From the IMG/VR virus record IMGVR_UViG_3300013104_000004, positions 1 to 64,000 of that record: a DNA stretch of 64,000 nucleotides; one strand, written 5' to 3'. The stretch is from a virus. The notes under the pieces are model-generated. The model did not search any database. It worked only from the letters and a program-made list of their open reading frames with translations, and was not told the origin of the DNA. This document shows positions 57,532-64,000 of the stretch, one piece after another. The position numbers and the translations under genes were made by a program. Every line of letters begins with the position of its first letter. The stretch's first letter is position 1.

Positions 57532-57547
57532 GCCCCCGACCATCGAC
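57530..57547 (-). promoter_or_regulatory. GTCGAT-N6-GGGCAT motif, candidate promoter
   Basis: Strict copy at the 3' foot of an ACCCCT/AGGGGT hairpin (57545-57563), with the ATG of the 57531 gene in GGGCATG. It is the only strict copy found in the right half of the window. Confidence 0.45.
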
Positions 57548-57627
57548 CCCTGTCGCGAGGGGTCGCACGATGACACTGCAGGCACGTGCCGACAGGCGAC
57601 GAGGCGGGGCCCGTCCGCCGCGATCCC

Positions 57628-57645
57628 GTGCACCCATGGGTGCAC
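57628..57645. repeat. GGGTGCAC inverted repeat, probable integrase arm site
   Basis: GTGCACCCATGGGTGCAC is a perfect palindrome made of two GGGTGCAC units. The same unit recurs on the other side of the core. Confidence 0.55.
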
Positions 57646-57736
57646 CGAACGCTCTCAGGTGTACTCAGATGCACAGACCTGCATCGAAAGATCCGCATGA
57701 TTACGCGGATCTCGGTAAAGGCGCAGGTCAGCGATC

Positions 57737-57771
57737 ACTCTTACGGGGGATTCAAGTCCCCCTCCGGACAC
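57737..57771 (+). other. Probable attP core (tRNA 3'-end mimic)
   Basis: The stretch GGGGGATTCAAGTCCCCC followed by TCCGGACAC resembles the T-arm, acceptor strand and discriminator of a tRNA (leucine-like). No 5' half is present upstream. Phage integrases commonly recombine at tRNA 3' ends and carry this copy to restore the gene. One T-stem pair is mismatched (A opposite C), so identity with a host tRNA must be tested. Confidence 0.55.
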
Positions 57772-57779
57772 TTTAGATT

Positions 57780-57823
57780 GGGCCCCTGACCTCGTGATAT
57801 GCGAGGCAGGGGCCCTTCGTTTT
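57780..57823 (+). terminator. Intrinsic terminator with T-tract
   Basis: GGGCCCCTG and CAGGGGCCC stem, inner CCTCG/CGAGG, then TTCGTTTT. It lies between the att core and integrase arm repeats and would shield the integrase from read-through. Confidence 0.8.
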
Positions 57824-57828
57824 ACCCT

Positions 57829-57851
57829 GTGGGTGCACCGTGGGTGCACGG
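57829..57851 (+). repeat. Tandem GTGGGTGCACSG integrase arm-type repeats
   Basis: GTGGGTGCACCG (57829-57840) and GTGGGTGCACGG (57840-57851) abut each other just upstream of the integrase gene and match the unit at 57638. Confidence 0.55.
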
Positions 57852-57894
57852 TCAGGGGCGCGGAGGGCTCTCCGGACGTACGAGGGGAGCCGAA

Positions 57895-59181
57895 GTGGCA
57901 CGCATCGAGGAACGCAAGCGGGCTGACGGCGGCATCAGCTACCGCGTGTGGTGGCGGCTCGGAGGGACCCGAGATGGCGCACCCCAGACCGAGACCTTCA
58001 CCACCCCCGAGCGCGCCGCGTCGTTCAAGCTCGACGTCGAAGACGCCGGCCAGCGATGGCCGCAGGGCTGGGTCAAGGGCTACGGCTACCGCCAAGTCGA
58101 CCCCAGCACACCGACCCTGAGCGACGTCGCCAACTCCTACTTCGACCGCCAGGAGCAGCGCGTCAAACTCAACAAGCTCACCGCCTACACGCTCCAGCGC
58201 TACCGCCGGAACTGGGAGCTCCACCTGGAGCCCGTGCTCGGCGACATCCTCTTCGCCGAACTCACCGACGACGACGTCGCCAACCTCGTCGACGAGCTCG
58301 CGAGCGACTACTCCGCGAAGAGCATCCGCAACTGGCACGGGACGCTCTTCTCCATCGCCCAGCACGGCGCCGTCAAGAAGAAGCTCCGGCCCGACAACCC
58401 GTGCGTCGGCACCGACCTTCCGGACCCCGTCGACCTGAAGCAGGTGCGCTTCTTCCAGCACGGCGAGTGGGCCCTCTTCCGGGCCAACCTGAAGGCCGAC
58501 GTGCACCTGCTCGTCGACCTCATGCTGTCGACCGGGATGCGCTGGGGTGAGGCGTCCGCGCTGCGCTGGAGCGACCTCGCCGAGGGCCAGGACGGCACCG
58601 TTGTCGTGCACATCGAGCGCGCCTGGCAGGCCCGCGGCGAGAAGGACGACGCGCCCATCAAGGACGGCGTCGGCGAGACCAAGAAGTGGAAGCTCGGACC
58701 GCCCAAGGGCCGCAAGGAGCGGTGGGTCGTCGCACCTGCCGACGTGGCCGCGCGCCTCGCCGCGAGCGCCGAGGGGAAGCGTCCCAGCGACTACGTCTTC
58801 ACCACGCGCTATGGCAACCCCTGGCGGCACACGGACTTCCACTCCGACCGCTGGCTGCCGGCGGCCAAGGCGGTCCAGAAGACCGGCCTCGCGAAGCGCT
58901 TCACGCCGCACATGCTGCGCCACACCGCCGTCGTGTGGGCACTGGCCGAGGGCGTCAAGATCGAGGTCGTCTCCGAGATGCTCGGGCACGCCAGCATCCA
59001 GATCACCTACGACGTCTACGGCGGGCTCGTCGACAAGAAGACCCCCGAGATGGCCCAGGCCGTGGCGCGCGGCATGCTCCTCGCGCAGCAGTCCATCGTG
59101 CCGCTACCCAGCCCCGAAGAGGTCGAAGCGCGCGTCATCCGTCCCGGCCTCCGCGGCGAGTCCCGGCGCCGCGCCAGCTGA
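57895..59181 (+). CDS. int: Tyrosine-family integrase
   Basis: 428 residues from GTG 57895 after GAGGGGAGC; earlier in-frame starts would read through the arm repeats. N-terminal AP2-like arm-binding part (ISYRVWWRLGGTRDG), a core-binding domain (LTAYTLQRYRRNWELHLEPV), then the catalytic domain with Arg216 (TGMRWGEA), HMLRHT and LGHASIQITYDVYG carrying the nucleophile Tyr. It inserts and, with the excisionase, removes the phage at attP. Confidence 0.92.
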   Translation: MARIEERKRADGGISYRVWWRLGGTRDGAPQTETFTTPERAASFKLDVEDAGQRWPQGWVKGYGYRQVDPSTPTLSDVANSYFDRQEQRVKLNKLTAYTLQRYRRNWELHLEPVLGDILFAELTDDDVANLVDELASDYSAKSIRNWHGTLFSIAQHGAVKKKLRPDNPCVGTDLPDPVDLKQVRFFQHGEWALFRANLKADVHLLVDLMLSTGMRWGEASALRWSDLAEGQDGTVVVHIERAWQARGEKDDAPIKDGVGETKKWKLGPPKGRKERWVVAPADVAARLAASAEGKRPSDYVFTTRYGNPWRHTDFHSDRWLPAAKAVQKTGLAKRFTPHMLRHTAVVWALAEGVKIEVVSEMLGHASIQITYDVYGGLVDKKTPEMAQAVARGMLLAQQSIVPLPSPEEVEARVIRPGLRGESRRRAS

Positions 59182-59195
59182 CCCCAGGCACACAG

Positions 59196-59231
59196 GAAGG
59201 GCCCCCTCGGATCTCTCCGTGGGGGCCCTTC
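59196..59231. terminator. Bidirectional terminator
   Basis: GAAGGGCCCCC and GGGGGCCCTTC form an 11-bp stem between convergent integrase and excisionase genes. Confidence 0.85.
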
Positions 59232-59289
59232 GTCCGCTGTCTCAACGGCCTGTCTCGACGCGCCCAGCGCGCCGAAGTCGAGAAGCAGT

Positions 59290-59550
59290 CTACAGCCGGG
59301 AGCGTGCCGTGCTGCGCTCGCGCTCCGCCACCTTCGGCTGCTGCTCGCCGGCCGCGATGATCGCGTCGATGTGCGCCTGCGTGAAGCGCACCTGCTTGCC
59401 GATCTTCGTGAACGGCACCGCGCGCGCCGCCACCTTCTTCCGCAGCCACGACTCCGAGATCGTCAGCACCGCGGCCGCCTCCTCCATCGTCAGCAGGCGC
59501 GGACGGGGGAGCGCGTCGTTACCCTTCGCGTTGGCCGGATTCAGGTTCAT
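59290..59550 (-). CDS. xis: Excisionase-like MerR-type HTH protein
   Basis: 86 residues. LLTMEEAAAVLTISESWLRK then PFTKIGKQVRFTQAHIDAII is the winged-helix pattern of the excisionase family. Convergent with the integrase, as often in actinophages, and first downstream end of the right minus-strand operon. Confidence 0.8.
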   Translation of the reverse strand: MNLNPANAKGNDALPRPRLLTMEEAAAVLTISESWLRKKVAARAVPFTKIGKQVRFTQAHIDAIIAAGEQQPKVAERERSTARSRL

Positions 59551-59756
59551 ACGTCCGCCCCTCGGTGCTTCAGTAGCGCGGTCAGCGCCGCCACCCGGCG
59601 AGCCGCGGTGGACTGCTGCTCCCCGGCCTTCTTTAAGCGCAGCTGCAGCTCGTCCGTGCGCAGATCCGCGTAGCCGCGGATCTCCCCGCGCAGGCGCCGC
59701 TCACGGGCGTAGGTCGCCTCAGTGCTGTCGGCGTACCGCTCGGTGTACGTGGGCAT
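59547..59756 (-). CDS. Unknown 69-aa basic helical protein
   Basis: Charged helices (ATYARERRLRGEIRGYADLR; AARRVAALTALLKH), probably a coiled coil. Overlaps both neighbours. Confidence 0.6.
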   Translation of the reverse strand: MPTYTERYADSTEATYARERRLRGEIRGYADLRTDELQLRLKKAGEQQSTAARRVAALTALLKHRGADV

Positions 59757-59953
59757 CAGCCGACCTCCTTCCAGTCCGTTGTCGTGCGCAGAATCCGCAC
59801 CGTGGCGCCGGGGTGCTGGGCCAGCACCGCACGCTTGCGCTCCATCGCGTGGTCGAGCGACGTGAACTTCCCGCCGCCCTTCTCGCGGTAGCGGAGGCCG
59901 TCCCCGGGGGCCGTGTGGACCTCGACGTAGAGCAGCTCCTTCGGGGCGGTCAC
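59756..59953 (-). CDS. Unknown 65-aa protein
   Basis: GTG 59953 overlapping the previous stop. Beta-alpha pattern (ELLYVEVHTAPGDG; GATVRILRTTTDW). No family recognised. Confidence 0.6.
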   Translation of the reverse strand: MTAPKELLYVEVHTAPGDGLRYREKGGGKFTSLDHAMERKRAVLAQHPGATVRILRTTTDWKEVG

Positions 59954-60207
59954 GGCTCCACCGCGCGCACGTCTGTCACCTGGATATCGACGCACTCGCT
60001 GACGAGCGCCTGGTCCAGCGTGAGGTCCCAGAGGTGGTCCTCGATGCTCTTCCTGTCGGCGAGCAGGTAGGCGCGCATCATGGCGTCAGAGTCCTTCTCC
60101 CGGCCGAGCCAGGTGAAGTACTCCGCGAGGTCCAGCTCGACCTCCACGTTCCACTGCTCGGCCGTCTCGAACGTGACCTTGACGGTTCGCTTTCCGGGGG
60201 CGGTCAT
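59950..60207 (-). CDS. Unknown 85-aa protein
   Basis: KRTVKVTFETAEQWNVEVEL gives beta strands; the rest is acidic and helical. No family recognised. Confidence 0.6.
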   Translation of the reverse strand: MTAPGKRTVKVTFETAEQWNVEVELDLAEYFTWLGREKDSDAMMRAYLLADRKSIEDHLWDLTLDQALVSECVDIQVTDVRAVEP

Positions 60208-60407
60208 CGGTCGACCGACAGGGACAGGGTCAGGGTCGACGTCCCGGGGTCGAGCTGGTGGCCGCCGTGGTCGACACGCAGCGCCACCCGGGCATCCACC
60301 GAGACTCCGGCCTTCTCGCCAGCGTCAACGAGCGCCACCAGATCGCCGAACGCGAAGGCGCTCGTCGTCCCGGTGACCGTCACCGTCTGCGTGATCTTGG
60401 CGGCCAT
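60204..60407 (-). CDS. Unknown 67-aa protein
   Basis: Beta-rich (ITQTVTVTGTTSAFAFGDLV; STLTLSLSVDR). No family recognised. Coupled to both neighbours. Confidence 0.58.
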   Translation of the reverse strand: MAAKITQTVTVTGTTSAFAFGDLVALVDAGEKAGVSVDARVALRVDHGGHQLDPGTSTLTLSLSVDR

Positions 60408-60745
60408 CAGCGGTTGTCCCCGCTGCCCTGCAGGACGTTCCGGTTCTTGCGGTCGTACAGCTTCGCGAGGTTCGCCTCGGCGATGTTCTCCAGCGGGTAC
60501 TGGAGCTCCTCCGCCGTGCGCGCGACGTACCAGAGCAGGTCGCCCAGCTCGGCCGCGATCGCCTCGCGCTTCTCGGCGGAGACGAAGCCCGCGTCGTCGC
60601 GGAGGATCTTCTTGATCTTGCCCTGGACCTCGCCGGCCTCACCCAGCCCGAGGCCAACGTAGGCCAGTGCCATGGCGGAGCCGGTGCCCGCCTCGGGGTA
60701 GATGGCGGTCGCGTGGATCGCCGTCTGGTAGTCGTTGAAACGCAT
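60407..60745 (-). CDS. MazG-like nucleotide pyrophosphohydrolase
   Basis: 112 residues. GEAGEVQGKIKK and AAELGDLLWYVART carry the acidic metal-binding residues of the MazG/all-alpha NTP-PPase fold. These enzymes hydrolyse NTPs or ppGpp-like signals; phage forms may hold the host in a growth state. Confidence 0.83.
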   Translation of the reverse strand: MRFNDYQTAIHATAIYPEAGTGSAMALAYVGLGLGEAGEVQGKIKKILRDDAGFVSAEKREAIAAELGDLLWYVARTAEELQYPLENIAEANLAKLYDRKNRNVLQGSGDNR

Positions 60746-60758
60746 CGTGCTCGTCCTC

Positions 60759-61409
60759 TCAGAACGGGTTCTCGCTGACGGCCTCGATGGCCGCCACGCG
60801 CTCGTCGGTGTCTTCCTTGCGGACCCACGGGAGCCGCACCGCGGTGAACTTCCTCGCGAGCGACGCGCTCACGTAGCCGTCCTCCAGCAGCCCCGCGTTG
60901 CCCATCGCCTGGAGCACCGCGGCGTACTGCTCCCAGGTCATCTCGTGGTCCACGTAGAGGTGGAAGTGGCCCGGTGTCGACGACGGCACGAGGCGCGCCG
61001 GCAGGTCCAGGTCGATCACGACCTTGTGCGCCTCCCACGACGCGCTGAGACCCCGCGCGGTCATGCTCTGGCCCTTGTCGACGCGGGACGTGGTGACGTG
61101 CGCCTTGGCGGCCTCGGTCGTGTCGAACCGGCCCGCCGCGGCGTCGTAGCTGTCGAACACGTCGACCGTCTGCAGCACCTGCCCACGCAACGGCAGGAGC
61201 CCACGCTTCTCGTACGGCTTCGGGCTGCGCAGGGCGCGCTTCGCGTACTCCCGCAGCGCCGCGTCGAGCAGATCATGCGCCAGGTCGAGCGACGCGGAAG
61301 AGTCGGCCGTCAGGCGGCCGTCGTTGTTCTCGATCCGTCCACCCATCTCGATGATCCGGGAGTACAGCTCGTCGTCCGTCAGTAGCGCGGCACCGTGCTC
61401 GTAGCCCAT
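60759..61409 (-). CDS. Unknown 216-aa protein
   Basis: ATG 61409 overlaps previous stop. The C-terminal part (TPGHFHLYVDHEMTWEQYAA then HTAV-like KFTAVRLPWVRK) recurs in actinophage proteins of unknown role. No catalytic motif. Confidence 0.65.
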   Translation of the reverse strand: MGYEHGAALLTDDELYSRIIEMGGRIENNDGRLTADSSASLDLAHDLLDAALREYAKRALRSPKPYEKRGLLPLRGQVLQTVDVFDSYDAAAGRFDTTEAAKAHVTTSRVDKGQSMTARGLSASWEAHKVVIDLDLPARLVPSSTPGHFHLYVDHEMTWEQYAAVLQAMGNAGLLEDGYVSASLARKFTAVRLPWVRKEDTDERVAAIEAVSENPF

Positions 61410-61843
61410 CAGACCCGCCTCCCTGCCAGGCCGTCCAGCCACTCGGCGATGTCGGCCGCGACGTGCGGGTACTCCCCGCCGACGAGGTCCTGGTACGTCT
61501 CCAGCGCCCCGCGGGCGTGGATGTCGTGCTCGGGGTCGAGCACAAAGAAGCGGCAGTCGGCGTGCCGGCCGGACGGGTCGTTGCGGCGCTTCACGTCATA
61601 CTTCGCGTAGATGCCGCGGTCGCTGTCCGGGCGCGGGTCCTTGGCCTCGATGTCGACCAGGTCGACGAGGTTGCCCGTGCCGATCGTCTCGGCGAGGAAG
61701 GTCGCCGCCTTGTAGACGGTCCGCCCGTACCGACGCACTCCGTTCGCCGGCAGAGCCCAACGCTCCCGGTCCTTCTCGTACTGCTCCAGATCGTCGTACT
61801 CGATCTCGATGATGCGCATCACGCGCACGCGGTCGGTCGCCAT
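61409..61843 (-). CDS. Unknown 144-aa protein
   Basis: ATG 61843 overlaps previous stop. Beta start (RVMRIIEIEYDDLEQYEKD), C-terminal DPEHDIHARGALETYQDL and EWLDGL. No family recognised. Confidence 0.6.
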   Translation of the reverse strand: MATDRVRVMRIIEIEYDDLEQYEKDRERWALPANGVRRYGRTVYKAATFLAETIGTGNLVDLVDIEAKDPRPDSDRGIYAKYDVKRRNDPSGRHADCRFFVLDPEHDIHARGALETYQDLVGGEYPHVAADIAEWLDGLAGRRV

Positions 61844-61950
61844 CAGCGGTGCCCCTTCATCTGGTTGAGCACCTCGGCGCCGATGAAGAAGGTCCAGAAC
61901 GCCACCACGTAGATCAGGCACGCGAACGCGCGCCGCAGCTCCTTGCCCAT
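61843..61950 (-). CDS. Single-span membrane peptide, 35 aa
   Basis: Basic start (GKELRRAF) and one membrane helix (CLIYVVAFWTFFIGAEVL). Overlaps both neighbours. Confidence 0.58.
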   Translation of the reverse strand: MGKELRRAFACLIYVVAFWTFFIGAEVLNQMKGHR

Positions 61951-62195
61951 CAATCCTCCTCCTGCCCCTCGCGGGGCTGCCGCTTGTAGTTCCGCTCGAT
62001 CTCCCAGGCGAAGTCCTGGAGCCTGTCCACGAGCTCGCGGGCGTCCGGCCCGAACTCCTCGTGCTCGAACGAGATGAGGAAGGACCGGGCCATGGACAGG
62101 TCCTTCCGGTCGTCGCTGGCGAACGTCGCCATCAACTCGATGCCGCCCTCGGCGATCTGCAGGCTCAGCACCTGCGCAGGCTGGTTCTCGTCCAT
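61950..62195 (-). CDS. Unknown 81-aa protein
   Basis: ATG overlaps the whiB-like stop (TGATGG). Mixed pattern (PAQVLSLQIAEGGIELMATF). No family recognised. Confidence 0.6.
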   Translation of the reverse strand: MDENQPAQVLSLQIAEGGIELMATFASDDRKDLSMARSFLISFEHEEFGPDARELVDRLQDFAWEIERNYKRQPREGQEED

Positions 62196-62500
62196 CACGC
62201 ACTCACTTTCTGGCCGGTCCTGAACTGGAGCCGGAGCCCGTTGATGTAGCCCTGCCGCTGCTTCGCCGGGAGCCGCGCGCGGTCTCCCTCCGTCATGCCG
62301 CCCCAGACCCCCTGGGCCTCCTCGTGGTTCACGAGGGACTCCAGGAGGCAGGACTGGACGAAGGGGCAGCGCGCGCGGCACACGGCCGCCGCCTGTGCCT
62401 GTCGCGCGGCGTTCGGGTCGTGCCACAGCTCCGGGTCGTTCTGGCAGACCTGCGAGCCGTCGGTCTGCGCGATCCACTCCCAGTCGTGGTCGCGCCTCAC
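62195..62500 (-). CDS. WhiB-family transcription factor
   Basis: About 101 residues. The four iron-sulfur ligands are present: SQVCQND, then CRARCPFVQSC (CX3CX5C spacing, common in phage WhiBs), followed by the GVWGGM turn and a basic C-terminus (PAKQRQGYINGLR). GTG 62500 overlaps the previous stop; GTG 62512, behind GGGGGG, is an alternative. WhiB proteins bind sigma factor region 4 and redirect transcription. Confidence 0.85.
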   Translation of the reverse strand: MRRDHDWEWIAQTDGSQVCQNDPELWHDPNAARQAQAAAVCRARCPFVQSCLLESLVNHEEAQGVWGGMTEGDRARLPAKQRQGYINGLRLQFRTGQKVSA

Positions 62501-63078
62501 GCCGTAGGCCACGTGACGCCCCCCATCGCCTGGAGGTTCACCTGGGGGAGCGAAGCCTCCAGCGGGACGTCGTACTGCCGAGCGCCCATGGCCGCGATGA
62601 CGAGCGCGTCCGCGACGTCGTTGCCCGTCACGTCGGCGTCGATGTAGCGGCGGATCACCGCGGCCAGGACCTCGTCCTTCTGCGAGTTGCCCTTGCCGGT
62701 CGCGTACTTCATGCGGCCACCAGGGGTGACGACGTAGAACGGCACGCCCCACTGCCACAGCTGGTGCGTGATGATGCCCCAGAGGCCGAAGATCTGGACG
62801 ACCGACGAGCCCTTCGCGCCCATGGCCGTGCCCTCGATGCCGACGATCAGGTCGGCCGGCGCGCCCTCGTCCGCGCATGCCGAGGACGTCGGCTCGTAGC
62901 CCATCTCGTGGCCGCGGCGACCGCCCCAGATCGCCCGCTCGATCTCGTCGAGGATGTTCTGGACGCGCTGCGCGCCCACCTGCTTCGAGCGCACCCGCTT
63001 CGTCTCCACGACCCGCCCCCCCTCCACCAGCACGAGGCCGGTGGAGGTGAGGCTCGGGTCGATCCCGAGGACGCGCAT
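62497..63078 (-). CDS. RuvC-like Holliday junction resolvase
   Basis: 193 residues from ATG 63078. RNase H fold acidic residues: Asp in LGIDPSLTSTGLVL, Glu in IVGIEGTAMG, and the C-terminal GNDVADALVIA pair. It cuts branched DNA before packaging or in recombination; with the RuvB-like ATPase at 53.5 kb it may form a resolution system. Confidence 0.86.
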   Translation of the reverse strand: MRVLGIDPSLTSTGLVLVEGGRVVETKRVRSKQVGAQRVQNILDEIERAIWGGRRGHEMGYEPTSSACADEGAPADLIVGIEGTAMGAKGSSVVQIFGLWGIITHQLWQWGVPFYVVTPGGRMKYATGKGNSQKDEVLAAVIRRYIDADVTGNDVADALVIAAMGARQYDVPLEASLPQVNLQAMGGVTWPTA

Positions 63079-63299
63079 CAGAACTGCACCTCCGCGACTG
63101 CGGTCGGGACGAACGCCGTGTCGGCGAGCTGGATCTGCACGCGCACGGCGTGCTGGTTCGGCCCGATCGTCTCGGGCCGGGTCTTGCGCATCGCAACGAT
63201 GTGCATCTCGGTCATGCGGCGCGAATCGCGCCAGTGACGGCGCCGGCCCTCGACGACCGCCCACATCTCCGCCTGGAGCATCCCGTCGTCGTCAGGCAC
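63078..63299 (-). CDS. Unknown 73-aa protein
   Basis: Overlaps the resolvase start. Basic middle (EGRRRHWRDSRRMTEMH), beta end. No family recognised. Confidence 0.55.
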   Translation of the reverse strand: MPDDDGMLQAEMWAVVEGRRRHWRDSRRMTEMHIVAMRKTRPETIGPNQHAVRVQIQLADTAFVPTAVAEVQF

Positions 63300-63642
63300 G
63301 GATGATCCCGATGTCGTTGGGGTCCGTCGGGTCGAACGGCACGAAGCCGGCCGAGATCGCCTTGACCGTCTGCTCGCGCTGCAGCTGGCCGTTCTTGTCG
63401 ACGTAGTGCTTCACCGAGGTGACGCGCGCCTCGACCACGATCCGCACCCGGTCGTCGGTGCCGAGCACCAGGCCGTTGACGTCGTCGATCGACGCCAGAC
63501 CGGTGAACTTCACCTCGGTGCCGGCGACCTCCTTGCCCTCGAACTTCGGGATCTCGGGCGCCGGGTCGGGCTCGCCGTAGGGCTCGTCGACCTCGTCCTC
63601 CAGCTCGAAGGGAGGGACCTCGTCGGTGGGGTTGATGCTCAT
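63292..63642 (-). CDS. Unknown 116-aa protein
   Basis: Acidic Pro-rich first 35 residues, then a beta domain (GTEVKFTGLASIDD; RVRIVVEARVTSVKHYVD) seen in many phage proteins without a known role. Confidence 0.62.
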   Translation of the reverse strand: MSINPTDEVPPFELEDEVDEPYGEPDPAPEIPKFEGKEVAGTEVKFTGLASIDDVNGLVLGTDDRVRIVVEARVTSVKHYVDKNGQLQREQTVKAISAGFVPFDPTDPNDIGIIRA

Positions 63643-63977
63643 GGTGTTCCTTCCTGGGGGTCAAACGGATGGGTTCGGTGGCAGCGGGGGCAGACCCACC
63701 AGGGGTCCGTCCCGCCGAGTCGGTAGAACGCCAGCTGGTCCGGTCGGGCCGGCGCCGCGAAGTCGCGACAGCAGCTGCTCGGCAGCCGCGTAGTTCGCCA
63801 CAGGGCCCACTCGGTCCCGTGGCGGCACGAGCCGCAGGTGCCGTTCTCCAGCGGGCTGCTGCAGCCGTCCTCGTAGCGGTGGCCGCACTTCAGGCACCGG
63901 TGCGCGTGCCAGCCCTTCAGCGTCGGCAGGGCGGCGTGCGTAGAGCTCGCAGCCTTCGGCTTCCACTTGTGGCTCAC
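63639..63977 (-). CDS. Zinc-finger protein, 112 aa
   Basis: GTG start. CLKCGHRYEDGC, CGSCRHG and CPRCHRTH provide several Cys/His pairs for two zinc sites. Probably nucleic-acid binding. Confidence 0.65.
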   Translation of the reverse strand: MSHKWKPKAASSTHAALPTLKGWHAHRCLKCGHRYEDGCSSPLENGTCGSCRHGTEWALWRTTRLPSSCCRDFAAPARPDQLAFYRLGGTDPWWVCPRCHRTHPFDPQEGTP

Positions 63978-64000
63978 GGATCTCCTCGCCGTACATTCGG
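63974..64000 (-). CDS. 3' end of a gene cut by the right window edge
   Basis: The frame ending in TGA that overlaps the next GTG (GTGA) continues off the edge. Only eight codons are visible. Confidence 0.4.
   Translation of the reverse strand, partial: PNVRRGDP

Larger units (their letters stand above)
57532..57894. other. Attachment region between HNH cluster and integrase
   Basis: No gene. It contains a CAGGCACGTGCCGACAGG sequence related to the dispersed repeat (57579-57596), an AGATCCGC/GCGGATCT inverted repeat (57689-57712), GGGTGCAC integrase arm-type repeats, the probable attP core and a strong terminator. Confidence 0.6.

Noticed and set aside
1-64000. CRISPR arrays, rRNA genes and insertion sequences
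   Set aside because: I saw no regularly spaced direct repeats, no rRNA sequence and no transposase or terminal inverted repeats.

Overview
The window is one stretch of an actinobacterial double-stranded DNA phage genome, with no host housekeeping genes. The sequence is G+C rich (about two thirds by eye), codon third positions are almost all G or C, and GTG starts are frequent. The gene set is that of a large temperate siphovirus: HK97-type head, tape measure, CHAP endolysin, WhiB regulator, tyrosine integrase and MerR-like excisionase. The host genus cannot be named from the sequence. The integrase has a probable attP beside it with phage genes on both sides, so this is the free or packaged arrangement, not a prophage cut at its att site.

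Layout. (1) 1-21.9 kb, mostly minus strand, is the head and tail module. Read right to left it holds a zinc-finger protein, terminase-region proteins, large terminase, portal, protease-like protein, a calcineurin-like phosphoesterase, scaffold, decoration protein, major capsid, connector and tail-completion proteins, tail tube with an Ig-like domain, tail assembly chaperones joined by a GGGAAAC -1 frameshift, and the tape measure, which runs off the left edge. A lone plus-strand gene (6552-7049) sits inside the tail genes. (2) 22.2-25.3 kb, plus strand, is a tightly overlapping run of ten small genes ending in an HTH protein. (3) 25.3-33 kb, minus strand, carries two collagen-like fibres, other tail proteins, holin, CHAP endolysin, membrane proteins and a FliA/WhiG-type sigma factor. 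(4) 33-37 kb is a mixed control region: a BoxA-like element, a lipoprotein, terminators and a 378-aa orphan. (5) 37-56.6 kb, plus strand, is a long early or accessory operon. It has structured leaders, an ArdA anti-restriction protein, a cytosine methyltransferase with a second gene in another frame, a Ku protein with an ATP-dependent DNA ligase (phage NHEJ), a MoxR ATPase and VWA pair, a RuvB-like ATPase, and many small unknown proteins. (6) 56.5-59.6 kb has an HNH protein, attP, integrase and excisionase. (7) 59.3-64 kb, minus strand, is a dense operon with MazG, WhiB, a RuvC-like nuclease and small proteins, running off the right edge.

How it may work together. Early plus-strand genes would protect the incoming DNA (ArdA, methyltransferase) and could join its ends (Ku and ligase). 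The sigma factor sits next to the minus-strand lysis and structural genes. A motif GTCGAT-N6-GGGCAT recurs at minus-strand gene starts, often straight after terminator hairpins, and resembles the -10 of FliA/WhiG promoters, so it is a candidate late promoter. Further repeat families lie in the intergenic gaps: GAGCACCTGCCCACAGCGG, TTGCTT-N4-RTGAG followed by a hairpin, and a TGTTGCG palindrome. They suggest extra layers of regulation or module exchange.
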